Assembly: GCA_001939145.1 (NCBI GenBank)
Contig: LSRX01001113.1
Span: forward strand, 10,329-74,328
Source of the DNA: Symbiodinium microadriaticum
Taxonomy: Eukaryota > Sar > Dinophyceae > Suessiales > Symbiodiniaceae
Length of the DNA: 64,000 nt
Reading direction: 5' to 3'
This document shows positions 20,105 through 28,327 of the stretch, piece after piece (position 1 is the stretch's first letter; each line of letters starts with the position of its first letter). The translations under genes were made by a program, and so were the position numbers. The notes beneath the pieces were generated by a model. It ran no database searches and had not been told where the DNA came from. It worked only from the letters and a program-made list of their open reading frames with translations.

Positions 20105-21013
20105 ATGTCACTTGTGGAATCTGAAGCCGCGTTCTTCCAGAGATGCGACGAAGTAGCGCCTGGCCTGAGTCCTAGCTTCGCTCTTTGTGACTTGGCCAAC
20201 ACCATCTACGAAACTTCGGTGATGCACTGGGTTTCTCCATCCAAGTGTTCCAAGAGAGACACGGAATTGCAGTCTGTGTCCAAGCATGATGCTCGTTCTG
20301 CCATCTCTCTTGAGAAGCAATCACTTGTTGTTGTACCGCATGAAGGCCCCAAGACTGATACTAGTACCGAATTGCGCCTGCAGTGGGCTTTCATGCGTCG
20401 GGGAATTGCTTTTGATCAGTGCCACCTGCTCAGCTGGGAGATTCATCAAAAGTGGGTCACCCTGCTTATGGAGGCCTTGTGCGAAAGCCCTCCACCCGGC
20501 TACTCGGCCGTCACCGCAGCACAGATTGTACGGGCCGACCGTGAAATCTGGACATTGCTGGCACGCGATTTGCCCGGGCCTTACAAAGTCACTGCTACTG
20601 GTGTTTCGCCATGCGATGCGGTTTTCGACAGGCTCATGACTCATGCCCGCATCACACAATTCTTGTTGCCCTTACGGGGCTCGGCTGCGAAGAGTTCTGC
20701 TGCCGCTCGAGAGTCCCCTCAGGCCATCGATGACTTAGGCGGAGCGGCATCAACAAAACCTCCTCCCCGGCCCAAGAAGAAGGCCAAGCCCCAGCCTAAG
20801 AAAGCCCGCAAACCGCCATCGCTGAAAAATTACAGCTGCAAGCATTCTTCAGGCAAGCCCATTTGTTGGGCTTACAACTGTGCTGAAGGCTGCACCCTCG
20901 ATGCCAACAACAATGTTGTGCCTGGCATTCCAGGCTGTCGCAAGGGCTTGCATTGCTGCTGTAAGTGTTTCCGTGCCAATCATGGGCTGGTCTCTTGCCG
21001 CTTCAAGGAGTGA
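20105..21013 (+). CDS. gag: Gag-like protein of unit B, 302 aa, internally shortened
   Basis: ATG 20105 begins MSLVESEAAFFQR, matching the pattern of the other Gags. Compared with the 392-408 aa relatives it lacks roughly 100 residues after position 40, so an internal deletion is likely, although the frame is kept. The shared segment VTAAQIVRADREIW is present. A Lys/Pro-rich stretch (RPKKKAKPQPKKARK) precedes the Cys/His finger: CWAYNCAEGC, then C, H, CCC, C, H and C. The TGA at 21011-21013 is followed by CTAGG, and the frame stays open into Pol. The role is RNA binding and particle formation, by analogy with other DIRS Gags. Confidence 0.75.
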   Translation: MSLVESEAAFFQRCDEVAPGLSPSFALCDLANTIYETSVMHWVSPSKCSKRDTELQSVSKHDARSAISLEKQSLVVVPHEGPKTDTSTELRLQWAFMRRGIAFDQCHLLSWEIHQKWVTLLMEALCESPPPGYSAVTAAQIVRADREIWTLLARDLPGPYKVTATGVSPCDAVFDRLMTHARITQFLLPLRGSAAKSSAAARESPQAIDDLGGAASTKPPPRPKKKAKPQPKKARKPPSLKNYSCKHSSGKPICWAYNCAEGCTLDANNNVVPGIPGCRKGLHCCCKCFRANHGLVSCRFKE

Positions 21014-21018
21014 CTAGG
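21011..21018 (+). promoter_or_regulatory. candidate stop-codon readthrough signal TGACTAGG (unit B)
   Basis: The same octamer as in units A and C lies at the Gag/Pol junction. The frame is open for the 30 codons between this stop and the first ATG (21104), so Pol can be reached by readthrough. Confidence 0.7.
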
Positions 21019-24000
21019 ACCGGCTGTCATTGAAGCCACTGAGGTTGGTGCTGCATGGGAGGCTCCGTGTTTACAAGCCTCCAATTCGTTTTCTTTTTCC
21101 AATATGCTGATTTCGGATCTTTTGCTGGTTGAGATTTCGCAGCACGGCGCTCAGATGTGCAGCCATGCGCGTAAGCAAGGCCTTGGCATTTTGCCGTTCG
21201 GGTCTCGCTCGAGTCACGGTCGAGGTGTGCACTCTTGCCCACTCGACCTCTCTTCTTCTGATCATGTCGGCGAGCTGCTTAGTTTTCTTCAGCAGGTTGG
21301 CGCACGCATTGTGTGCATATGGATCTCACCTGATGCCTCCACCACGTCCCGTGCCAGAGATCGCCGCCTGAAAGCTTTAAGCTCCGGGGGCCCTAAGCAG
21401 CTCCGATCACATGCCAATCCTGTGAGGGTTCCTGGGCTTGGTTTTGGCCTAAAACGGCGCACCGAACTTGCCAATCAAGCTTTGGATTCCGTTGCGCAAA
21501 TTGTTCGATGGGCACATACTGCCGGCATTCCTTGTTTTGTTTGCAATCCGCAGGGCAGCCACATGTGGAGCACTCCGATGCTCAAAGGAGTTTCTGATTG
21601 CTTGACGTCTGCTTTTGCTTTTCATGAATGCATGCATGGCGGATGCTTGCCCAAGCTCACTCGTGTTCAGGGTTCACATGATTTCCTGCAGCGTCTTAAC
21701 TTGCTGTGCGACAACCACCATTTTCATTCTGCGTGGAAGCCCAAAGTCACTGACGGCTGCATCCGCAAACGCACGCGCCACGATGTTGAGCTGCCGCCCC
21801 TGTTTGTGGAGCGTGCTGTTTCCTGCATCATTGCATATGCTCATGAACAGGGCGCTGCAATGCCTCTGCATTTGCGTGACCAGCTGCTCGGGCCCTGCCC
21901 TGCTGCGTCGCGCCTTGTTTTGGGAGCTTTGCCGCGCTCGCACGCTTTGCGTCCACTCGTGCCTGAGTTTGGATGCTATGTCAAGGTGCTCTGTCGTCCC
22001 TCAAGCGATGCGCTCATGCCCTTTCTGCGCACGCATCCTAAAGGTGCCAAGATTACTGCTCGTTTCTTGAATGGGGCTCCAGGGTCAGGCGGGCAGCATG
22101 CTTGTGCACCTTATTTGGACCATGTTGACCTCACAACGTGTCAGGAACAGCAGAGTTTTTCGATTGAAGATGTTGCTCTAGGTGCATATGAAGATGTGTC
22201 TTGTGCTAGTGACACTTCCCTGCACAAGGGTTGCAAAGCTGAGTGCATCAGTGAGCGACTCCTCCGAAGAGGTTTTGTCACGAAGTGTGAGCTTTCCGAG
22301 CTTCTGGATGCTCTGCCCTCAGATAAGAAGTTTGCTTCAAACAGAGGGCAGTGTATCGATACCACCGAGACATGGACTACAGGTGTCTATCGATTTTCGG
22401 AGAAGCCTGGGTTGCGGACGAACATGCATGCATATCCGAGAACGACTCGCTTGCTTTCATCGCTTGTTGCCGCAGTTTTCCGTGGGTGTGCTTTTTCCTC
22501 GGTAGGGTTGTTTAAGAACCTTAAGACCTCCCCCCACAGAGACGTAAACAACTCCCAGGGCGTGCCAAATTTGCTCGTGCCTTGCTCGGACTTCACCGGC
22601 GGCTCTGTCAAAGTGTACGACAGTGATGATTCGAAGGAACCCACGTTCCTTGATGTTAGCAAGAGGCCGGCCAAGCTTGATGCATCCAAAGTCCACCCAA
22701 CGGAAGATTGGAATGGTGATCGCCTGCTTTTGGTTGCTTTTCATGTGCAGGGAGCTTGCTCCCTGCGTGACATGGATGCAAAGACGTGTAGCAGGTTGGG
22801 CCTACAGTTGGAGGTTGCGTCGCGAGCCCCCGTGTTAGATGGTTGCAACAGTGGTGCTGCAAGCTCAGTTGAGACTGTATTCATTGGAGTGCCTCACGGG
22901 CCCGAGGAGTTCGTTCGCAAGGCGGTGGCAGCAGGTCACCCTGGATATGGACAGACTCATTTCTCCGGCAGTCGATGCTGCCACCAAAGCTAATTTTTGC
23001 GATGATGTCTCTGTTGTCTCGCGGAAACGAGCTGACACCCTCAGCAGGTGGAGTGCGCGAGCCAGAGAGTTGGACAAACAAGAGGTTCGGGCAAATTCAC
23101 AGAGGCCTGCCCACCTTCAGAAGCTGCTGGTCGGCAAGAGGATCCTTTTGTGGAAGGAGATCCTTTCTGAGATTGGCTACCCGGACACTTCTATCCTTGA
23201 TGAGGTTGAAGCTGGCTTGCCGTTGACAGGCTGGATGAACCCGTCGCAGGTTTTCCAACAACGTGCGCGCCCACCGACTATGTCTGTCAGTACCGTACTT
23301 GCAATGAACAAAGGTTTTCATGCTCTAGTCAGGAGGCGGCTTGCAAAACGTCAAGATCCTGAAGTCGAAGAGAAAACCTGGCGAGAAACGGAGGAGGAGC
23401 TCGCTAAGGGCTGGTTCTGGATCGATCATTCCGGTTCTTGGGAAGGAAAGATCATCGCTCACCGTTTCGGGCTCCTACAGAAGCTCAAGCTGCGGACGAT
23501 TGATGACTGCAGTGTTGGTGGTCTAAACTGCACAGTTGGACTGCCTGACAAGATGCGGGTGCATTCTATCGACATCCTCTCTTCGATGCTTCGCCGGGCG
23601 TTGGAGCTTTGCGGAGGCAGGGCGTCGTGCAAGTGGGTAGGCAGAACGTATGACCTTCAGGCGGCTTACAGGCAATTCGGCATCGACTCCTTTACTCGGG
23701 AGCTTCTTAGGATTGCGGTCAACCGCCCTGGATCTGATGAGCCGGTTCTGCTGGGCGCCAACAGTTTACCCTTTGGCGCAGTGGGATCTGTATCGGGGTT
23801 CCTGAGGCTGTCGATGGCCCTGTGGGCCACAGGACTCATAGGATTGCAGCTATGTTGGTCCGCCTTCTACGACGATTTTCCTACAGTCACATCTGACCCC
23901 CTTAGGGAGAGCACTGAATCGACGGCCCATGGACTTTTTACCCTTCTTGGCATGGACTACGCTACTGAAATACCTCTGCTGACGAGCGAAGCAATGACAG

Positions 24001-24065
24001 CTAGTACCTTTTTGCGTCTTGACGAGCCACTGTTGTGGCGAGCGAAGAAAACTCAAAAACCTTAA
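21014..24065 (+). pseudogene. pol: Pol of unit B: C5-MTase-like, dioxygenase-like, RT; frameshifted, no RNase H
   Basis: Numbering is from ATG 21104. Residues ~5-240 resemble a C5-type methyltransferase: LLVEISQHGAQM, then ISPDASTTSRARDRR in place of the Pro-Cys motif, CNPQGSHMWSTP, ECMHGGCLPKLTR and CDNHHFH. The dioxygenase-like domain follows, at ~435-560: GLRTNM, PHRDVNN, KVHPTEDW and GDRLLLVAF. The order is the reverse of units A and C. Near 22935-22945 the frame changes; RT continues in the frame ending at 24065 with YDLQAAYRQF, LPFGAV and FYDDF. The frame ends soon after the palm domain, so thumb and RNase H are missing. The unit cannot make a complete Pol. Confidence 0.8.
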
Positions 24066-24224
24066 TGCCCTAACCCGTGTGCTGCCTTCCCCACCTTAAG
24101 CAATGCTGCTTCTGTCTTTGGCTTGAGAGATTTTCTTGAATGCTTTATAGCGACTCTTTTGCAACATTGCTGTTCAAGGTGGGAAGACGGGTCTCGAATA
24201 GCTGCTTTAGACCGGGCGGGGCGC

Positions 24225-24626
24225 ATGGATGTGTCCGACAATCCTTCGGACGCGCCTTCTCCTCGGGAAGCCGTCACCAGCCTATCTGGTCTTGAGCAGC
24301 GTTTGCAGCACGTTGAGCGCTCTTTTCGTGACTTAGAGCGGCGTCTCAACACGGTACAGTTGCGACTGTGCGACTTGGAGGACGACCTTCAGGCCTGCCA
24401 GGCTCAGCTGCGGGGCTCGTTCGGTATTCCTCTGACTGAGGAAGTTGGCATTTTGCGGCGCTTGGTCACAGAATTGACTGAGGTTTCTAACAGAGTGTCT
24501 CCGGAAGTCACTCGCCTATTGCACTGGCGCCAGCGCTTCACGCGAAGCTTGCAGACTCAGCTCATGCTGATATCACACCAGTTTCAGCTAGCATGTCCCC
24601 AGCTTGATTTGAACACGTTAGATTGA
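24225..24626 (+). CDS. small coiled-coil protein, 133 aa, upstream of YR3
   Basis: ATG 24225 gives a 133-codon protein. Residues ~15-70 are strongly heptad-like (LEQRLQHVERSFRDLERRL, then LRLCDLEDDLQACQAQL), and more helix follows to the end. It is comparable to the 135-aa coiled-coil protein at 7062 and sits about 190 bp upstream of a recombinase. A structural or accessory role in this element group is inferred from position and architecture only. It carries no catalytic motif. Confidence 0.45.
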   Translation: MDVSDNPSDAPSPREAVTSLSGLEQRLQHVERSFRDLERRLNTVQLRLCDLEDDLQACQAQLRGSFGIPLTEEVGILRRLVTELTEVSNRVSPEVTRLLHWRQRFTRSLQTQLMLISHQFQLACPQLDLNTLD

Positions 24627-24730
24627 TCGTGTGGAGCGTCAGCCTCGTCTTCGTGTGCATAAAACAGGCAACGCTTCGCTTTTGATCCGCTGTGCTCGCA
24701 TTACAGCTAAATTTTGCATGATTTCTTGGC

Positions 24731-26632
24731 ATGACTCTCGGTTTCGCCTGTTTGCTTGCTCAGTGCCTTGTCCTTGTGAGTTTGGGGAAAGCGGGGACTG
24801 CAGCACTACTCATGGAATCTGAAGATAAGACGATCAAGAAGCCCCGGGTTGCTTCTGATTCTGCCTTTGAGGCTCACTTGAGTGCCAGCCTTCGAACTGC
24901 TCAGGCATCGATCTTCAGAATGCCTTGGGAACTCCCTGAGAGGAGAAACCATCTTTTGGATTTTCAGGTGCCGTTGGGTAAAGGACCTTTGCCCTTGGTA
25001 CCTGTTCCCAGTGCAGAGAAACAAGCCGTTCAGCCTGAACCTGCTGTCAGTTTCTCTACGAGGTTTTCGAGGGTGCGACATGATTTATCGTGGGAGGCCA
25101 AGACCGAGAAGAGGATGGTAGCCGCCGTTCGCAAATGGACTGCGATTGTAATGAGGAGCCCGCAATCTTTTGATGTTGGGCGCAGGGTCACTCCAACTAC
25201 GGCTGCGCCGATGGGTGTGCAGGTATCACGCTCGTTGCGACATGTATTTTCTGGTAAAGCTGCTGGAACGCTGCACAGTCGAGCTGACCCTCTTATCAGG
25301 TTTATTGAGTGGGCTGACAGGTCAGTGATCCCGGCCTTTCCCTTCTCCGAGGAGAGCCTTTATTCTTTTGCCTGTGAATGTGAGGGTAGATGTTCGCCCA
25401 GCTTCCTCAAAAGCTTGATGAGCAGTATTAGTTTTTGTTTTCATATTCTTGGTGCCGGTAGTGCTCAGGAGGCCATCAACAGCATGAGATTGGTCGGGGT
25501 AGCCAGAGCATGTTATTTGACAAAGAGGAAGAGATTCCAGCGACCCCCACTCACCACAGACATGGTGCTTCGTCTTGAGAAGCTGGTCGTGACGGCGGGT
25601 GGGGACAAGGTTGATCGCTTCATTGCAGGTTTCTTCTTGTTGTCTGTGTACATGAGGGGTCGGTATTCCGACACACAGAACATGTGCAACATCTTCGAGG
25701 ATCGCCCCAGCCCCGATCCGACTGGACTTGGCGGTTATTTGCAGGCTGATGTTGCTAGGTCTAAGACGTCTTACACTACAGAAAGAAAGACTCAGTTGCT
25801 GCCCATGGTCGCTCCCAGACATGGCTTGTCGGATGACGATTGGTTCACGGCCTGGTCTCAGGTTCGGCAAGAAGTTCGGGTACCGATAGGCGAGGGTAAG
25901 CCTGTGCTCCCGGCGATTTTGACTACAGGGCACTGGGCGGGGCATCCACCAAGCGCGGCAGTGGCTGCGGGTTGGCTACGCAGCTTACTCAGGAAGTGTG
26001 GGGTGCCTGAGATCCAGTGTTCTCGAGTGGGCACGCATTCGTGCAAGGCCACTTGCCTGTCTTGGTGTGCACGCTTTGGGATAGACAACTATGACCAGAG
26101 GGTCCTGGGATTTCATACCGCTCCAGGCGATCGGAGCGCTCAGGTTTACAGCAGGGATGCTGTGTCAGCCTCAGTCCGGGTCTTGGAGGAAGTGCTGTCC
26201 ATGATAAGGAGTGCTGAGTTTGCCCCGGACAATACACGGTCAGGATACTTTCCTACTGTTGATGATGCCGATGCAGGCTACAATGTCGATGGTTCGGGAT
26301 CGGAGGATTCTCTTGATGAAGAGGAGAACGAGGCTGATTGTGAACAGCTTGAACGTGCTCTGGATAGGGTAGCGGATGATTGGGCCGAGGAAGTGCCCAA
26401 TCGACCGTTGAAGGCTGAGCAACTTGTTCGGAGTCGCGCCTCGCGCATGTTACACGTTCTCGCCGATGAGAGTGGCAACCTCCTGACGTGTGGGAGGGCT
26501 TGCACTAAGAATTACGAGAGGGTCGCTGCGGTGCCGTCTTTCTTGTATCCGGTTTGCAATCGATGCTTTGCAGCCGTGCAGCGAGATCCTCCCGAGACGC
26601 CGGGTGCTGCATCGTCCCAGCAGCCGGGGTGA
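24731..26632 (+). CDS. tyrosine recombinase (YR3) of unit B, intact, 606-633 aa
   Basis: Two ATGs are possible. 24731 adds a hydrophobic N-terminus (LGFACLLAQCLVLVSLG) that may be spurious; 24812 begins MESEDKTIKKPRV and looks more natural. The core-binding region is at about 25235-25500. The catalytic Arg is in YMRGRYSDTQ and the Lys in RSKTSYT, followed by THSCK (H-x-x-K), GFH and the nucleophile in VYSRDA. An acidic linker (GSGSEDSLDEEENEAD) leads to the Cys tail, LTCGRACT followed by CNRC. No internal stop is seen. The Gag of unit C starts about 0.5 kb downstream. Recombinase activity would integrate the element DNA. Confidence 0.85.
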   Translation: MTLGFACLLAQCLVLVSLGKAGTAALLMESEDKTIKKPRVASDSAFEAHLSASLRTAQASIFRMPWELPERRNHLLDFQVPLGKGPLPLVPVPSAEKQAVQPEPAVSFSTRFSRVRHDLSWEAKTEKRMVAAVRKWTAIVMRSPQSFDVGRRVTPTTAAPMGVQVSRSLRHVFSGKAAGTLHSRADPLIRFIEWADRSVIPAFPFSEESLYSFACECEGRCSPSFLKSLMSSISFCFHILGAGSAQEAINSMRLVGVARACYLTKRKRFQRPPLTTDMVLRLEKLVVTAGGDKVDRFIAGFFLLSVYMRGRYSDTQNMCNIFEDRPSPDPTGLGGYLQADVARSKTSYTTERKTQLLPMVAPRHGLSDDDWFTAWSQVRQEVRVPIGEGKPVLPAILTTGHWAGHPPSAAVAAGWLRSLLRKCGVPEIQCSRVGTHSCKATCLSWCARFGIDNYDQRVLGFHTAPGDRSAQVYSRDAVSASVRVLEEVLSMIRSAEFAPDNTRSGYFPTVDDADAGYNVDGSGSEDSLDEEENEADCEQLERALDRVADDWAEEVPNRPLKAEQLVRSRASRMLHVLADESGNLLTCGRACTKNYERVAAVPSFLYPVCNRCFAAVQRDPPETPGAASSQQPG

Positions 26633-26667
26633 AATCATCTTGGAGATGATTTTGGAGTGGAGTTGAG

Positions 26668-26880
26668 TGTGTGCCTGAGATCGGTGTGCCGGTTTGGCCC
26701 CGACTATAGTGGTCAGGACGGTGTGCGTGGCCCCGCTCCTTAGGTAGGTGTTGGTGTGCCACATGGCCCCAGACAGTGTGAATTTTAGGTCGGTGTGTCT
26801 GTGCGACCCCGCAACCTGCATCTGGCGATTATGAGCTGGAACACAACCGAGATTGGAGGCAGTGTGTTTTGTGTGACCCT
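26668..26880 (+). repeat. degenerate short tandem repeat GGTGTG...GGCCCCG
   Basis: Five copies of GGTGTG (or AGTGTG), each followed within 5-10 bases by GGCCCCG or a close variant (GACCCCG, GACCCTGC), lie between YR3 and the Gag of unit C. Spacing varies from about 35 to 70 bp. No coding frame explains it. The position between an upstream 3' end and a downstream 5' end fits a promoter or terminal region. Confidence 0.6.
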
Positions 26881-27146
26881 GCTTTTGTTATGCTTGCTGT
26901 GAGCTGTTGGCACATACATCCAATGTGTGTGGCTGCAGTCATTTGGTGTTTCAGCTCATTGAAACTGCGGTGTGCTTCGCCCCGCTGGTTTCAGTTTTCG
27001 GCAAGATGATCGAATCGTCTGCGAAACAAACACTGTATATGTTGGCACGAGCGAGTGGTGTGCGCGCATGCTTGCCGACGGCGACACACTCTTGCAGCAG
27101 AGTAATTCATAGGTGCTGATTGCAGCAAACTGGCTCAAGCCTAGCC

Positions 27147-28322
27147 ATGAGCATCACCGAGAGTGAGGCGAGGGCTCAGAAGCTGGGGTTATCTGCTGAC
27201 GTGCTGCAGCTTGTTGTTGACGGTGGTGTCAACACATTGGCCAAATTCGCGTATGTCAGTAGTTTCATCCCTGGCCAGAGTGATGAAACTCCTTTTGTGA
27301 CAGCTTTGAAGGAGTTGCTTAAGAGGGACGCCACGGTGGGCGAATTGTCCGTGTTTCGTCGCCTTCACTCCGAGTCCTATGCATTGGTGGCCGCCGAGCT
27401 GAAAGCCCAGGTCGAGAGGACCACTGATGCCCCGGCACGCAGCCTCGCGGCTCCTGATCGCGCGGACCTTCTTGCCCGTCAGGTGCAAAAATATCCTGGC
27501 CTGACGATTGCTGGGCCCAACGAACCCAGCGATAGGTCAGTTGATCGCTGCTGTCAGATGTACGAAAATAATCGACTTAGTTATTTGCCTCTTAGTTGGT
27601 GCATGAGCAAGGACGATGAAACTCGCAATTCCCGTGACAAAGAGGACAGGACGCTCACTGTTGACAACAGTGGGAACGTTCACATCAAGAATGCTGACAT
27701 CAAGGGCGAGGCCGACTTGAGTACCGATTTGTTGCTAAAATTTGCATTGACACGCAGAGGACTTGCCCTTGAACAGGCGGGTTTGTTGGACTTTAAGGAA
27801 CACGAGAAGTGGGCTGAGCGTTTGCTGCATTCCAGGTATCGAGAGGTGCCAGCTGGATACGTCAGGGTCAGCATCCAGCAGTTGCTACAGGCAGATAAGC
27901 AGTTGTTTGTTGTGGCCGCAAACGAGTGTCGCAGCGGTGTTCAGGTTACCGCTGCAGGTAGACCATTAGATGCAGTGTGGATGAGGTGCGCGGACTCGTC
28001 CGAAGTGGCGCACTTGTTGGCCCCCCTTGCGGCCCCACCTAAGGCCCCGATGATTGAACGGCCAGCGCCGTATCGTGCTGACCGTGGCAGGGGCAAAGGT
28101 GCCAACAAAGGTAAGCAGAGACGTGAGGTACGTATGCCTGATGACTTGAAGGACGGTCACTCTTGTACAACCAAAGGAGTGCCTATATGCTTTGACGCGC
28201 AGCGAGGCAAGTGTACCAGACAGTTGACAGGTAACAAGTGCTTTCGTGGTGCCCATGTATGTTGCTTTTGCTTTCAGCCGGGCCATTTCTATCCGAATTG
28301 TCCCAAACGCAAAAAGGAGTGA
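27147..28322 (+). CDS. gag: Gag-like protein of unit C, 391 aa, Cys/His finger
   Basis: ATG 27147 begins MSITESEARAQKLGL, the shared Gag start. The conserved segment VSIQQLLQADKQLF lies at about residue 240. A basic linker (RADRGRGKGANKGKQRR) is followed by the finger CFDAQRGKC...CFRGAHVCCFCF...H...C. The length is normal for the group. The TGA at 28320-28322 is followed by CTAGG and the frame continues directly into Pol. Apart from the defects further downstream in Pol, this Gag looks intact. The role is RNA binding and particle assembly, by analogy with related elements. Confidence 0.85.
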   Translation: MSITESEARAQKLGLSADVLQLVVDGGVNTLAKFAYVSSFIPGQSDETPFVTALKELLKRDATVGELSVFRRLHSESYALVAAELKAQVERTTDAPARSLAAPDRADLLARQVQKYPGLTIAGPNEPSDRSVDRCCQMYENNRLSYLPLSWCMSKDDETRNSRDKEDRTLTVDNSGNVHIKNADIKGEADLSTDLLLKFALTRRGLALEQAGLLDFKEHEKWAERLLHSRYREVPAGYVRVSIQQLLQADKQLFVVAANECRSGVQVTAAGRPLDAVWMRCADSSEVAHLLAPLAAPPKAPMIERPAPYRADRGRGKGANKGKQRREVRMPDDLKDGHSCTTKGVPICFDAQRGKCTRQLTGNKCFRGAHVCCFCFQPGHFYPNCPKRKKE

Positions 28323-28327
28323 CTAGG
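28320..28327 (+). promoter_or_regulatory. candidate stop-codon readthrough signal TGACTAGG (unit C)
   Basis: This is the third occurrence of the octamer at the Gag/Pol junction. Eight sense codons separate it from the first Pol ATG at 28347, all in the Gag frame. Confidence 0.7.
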
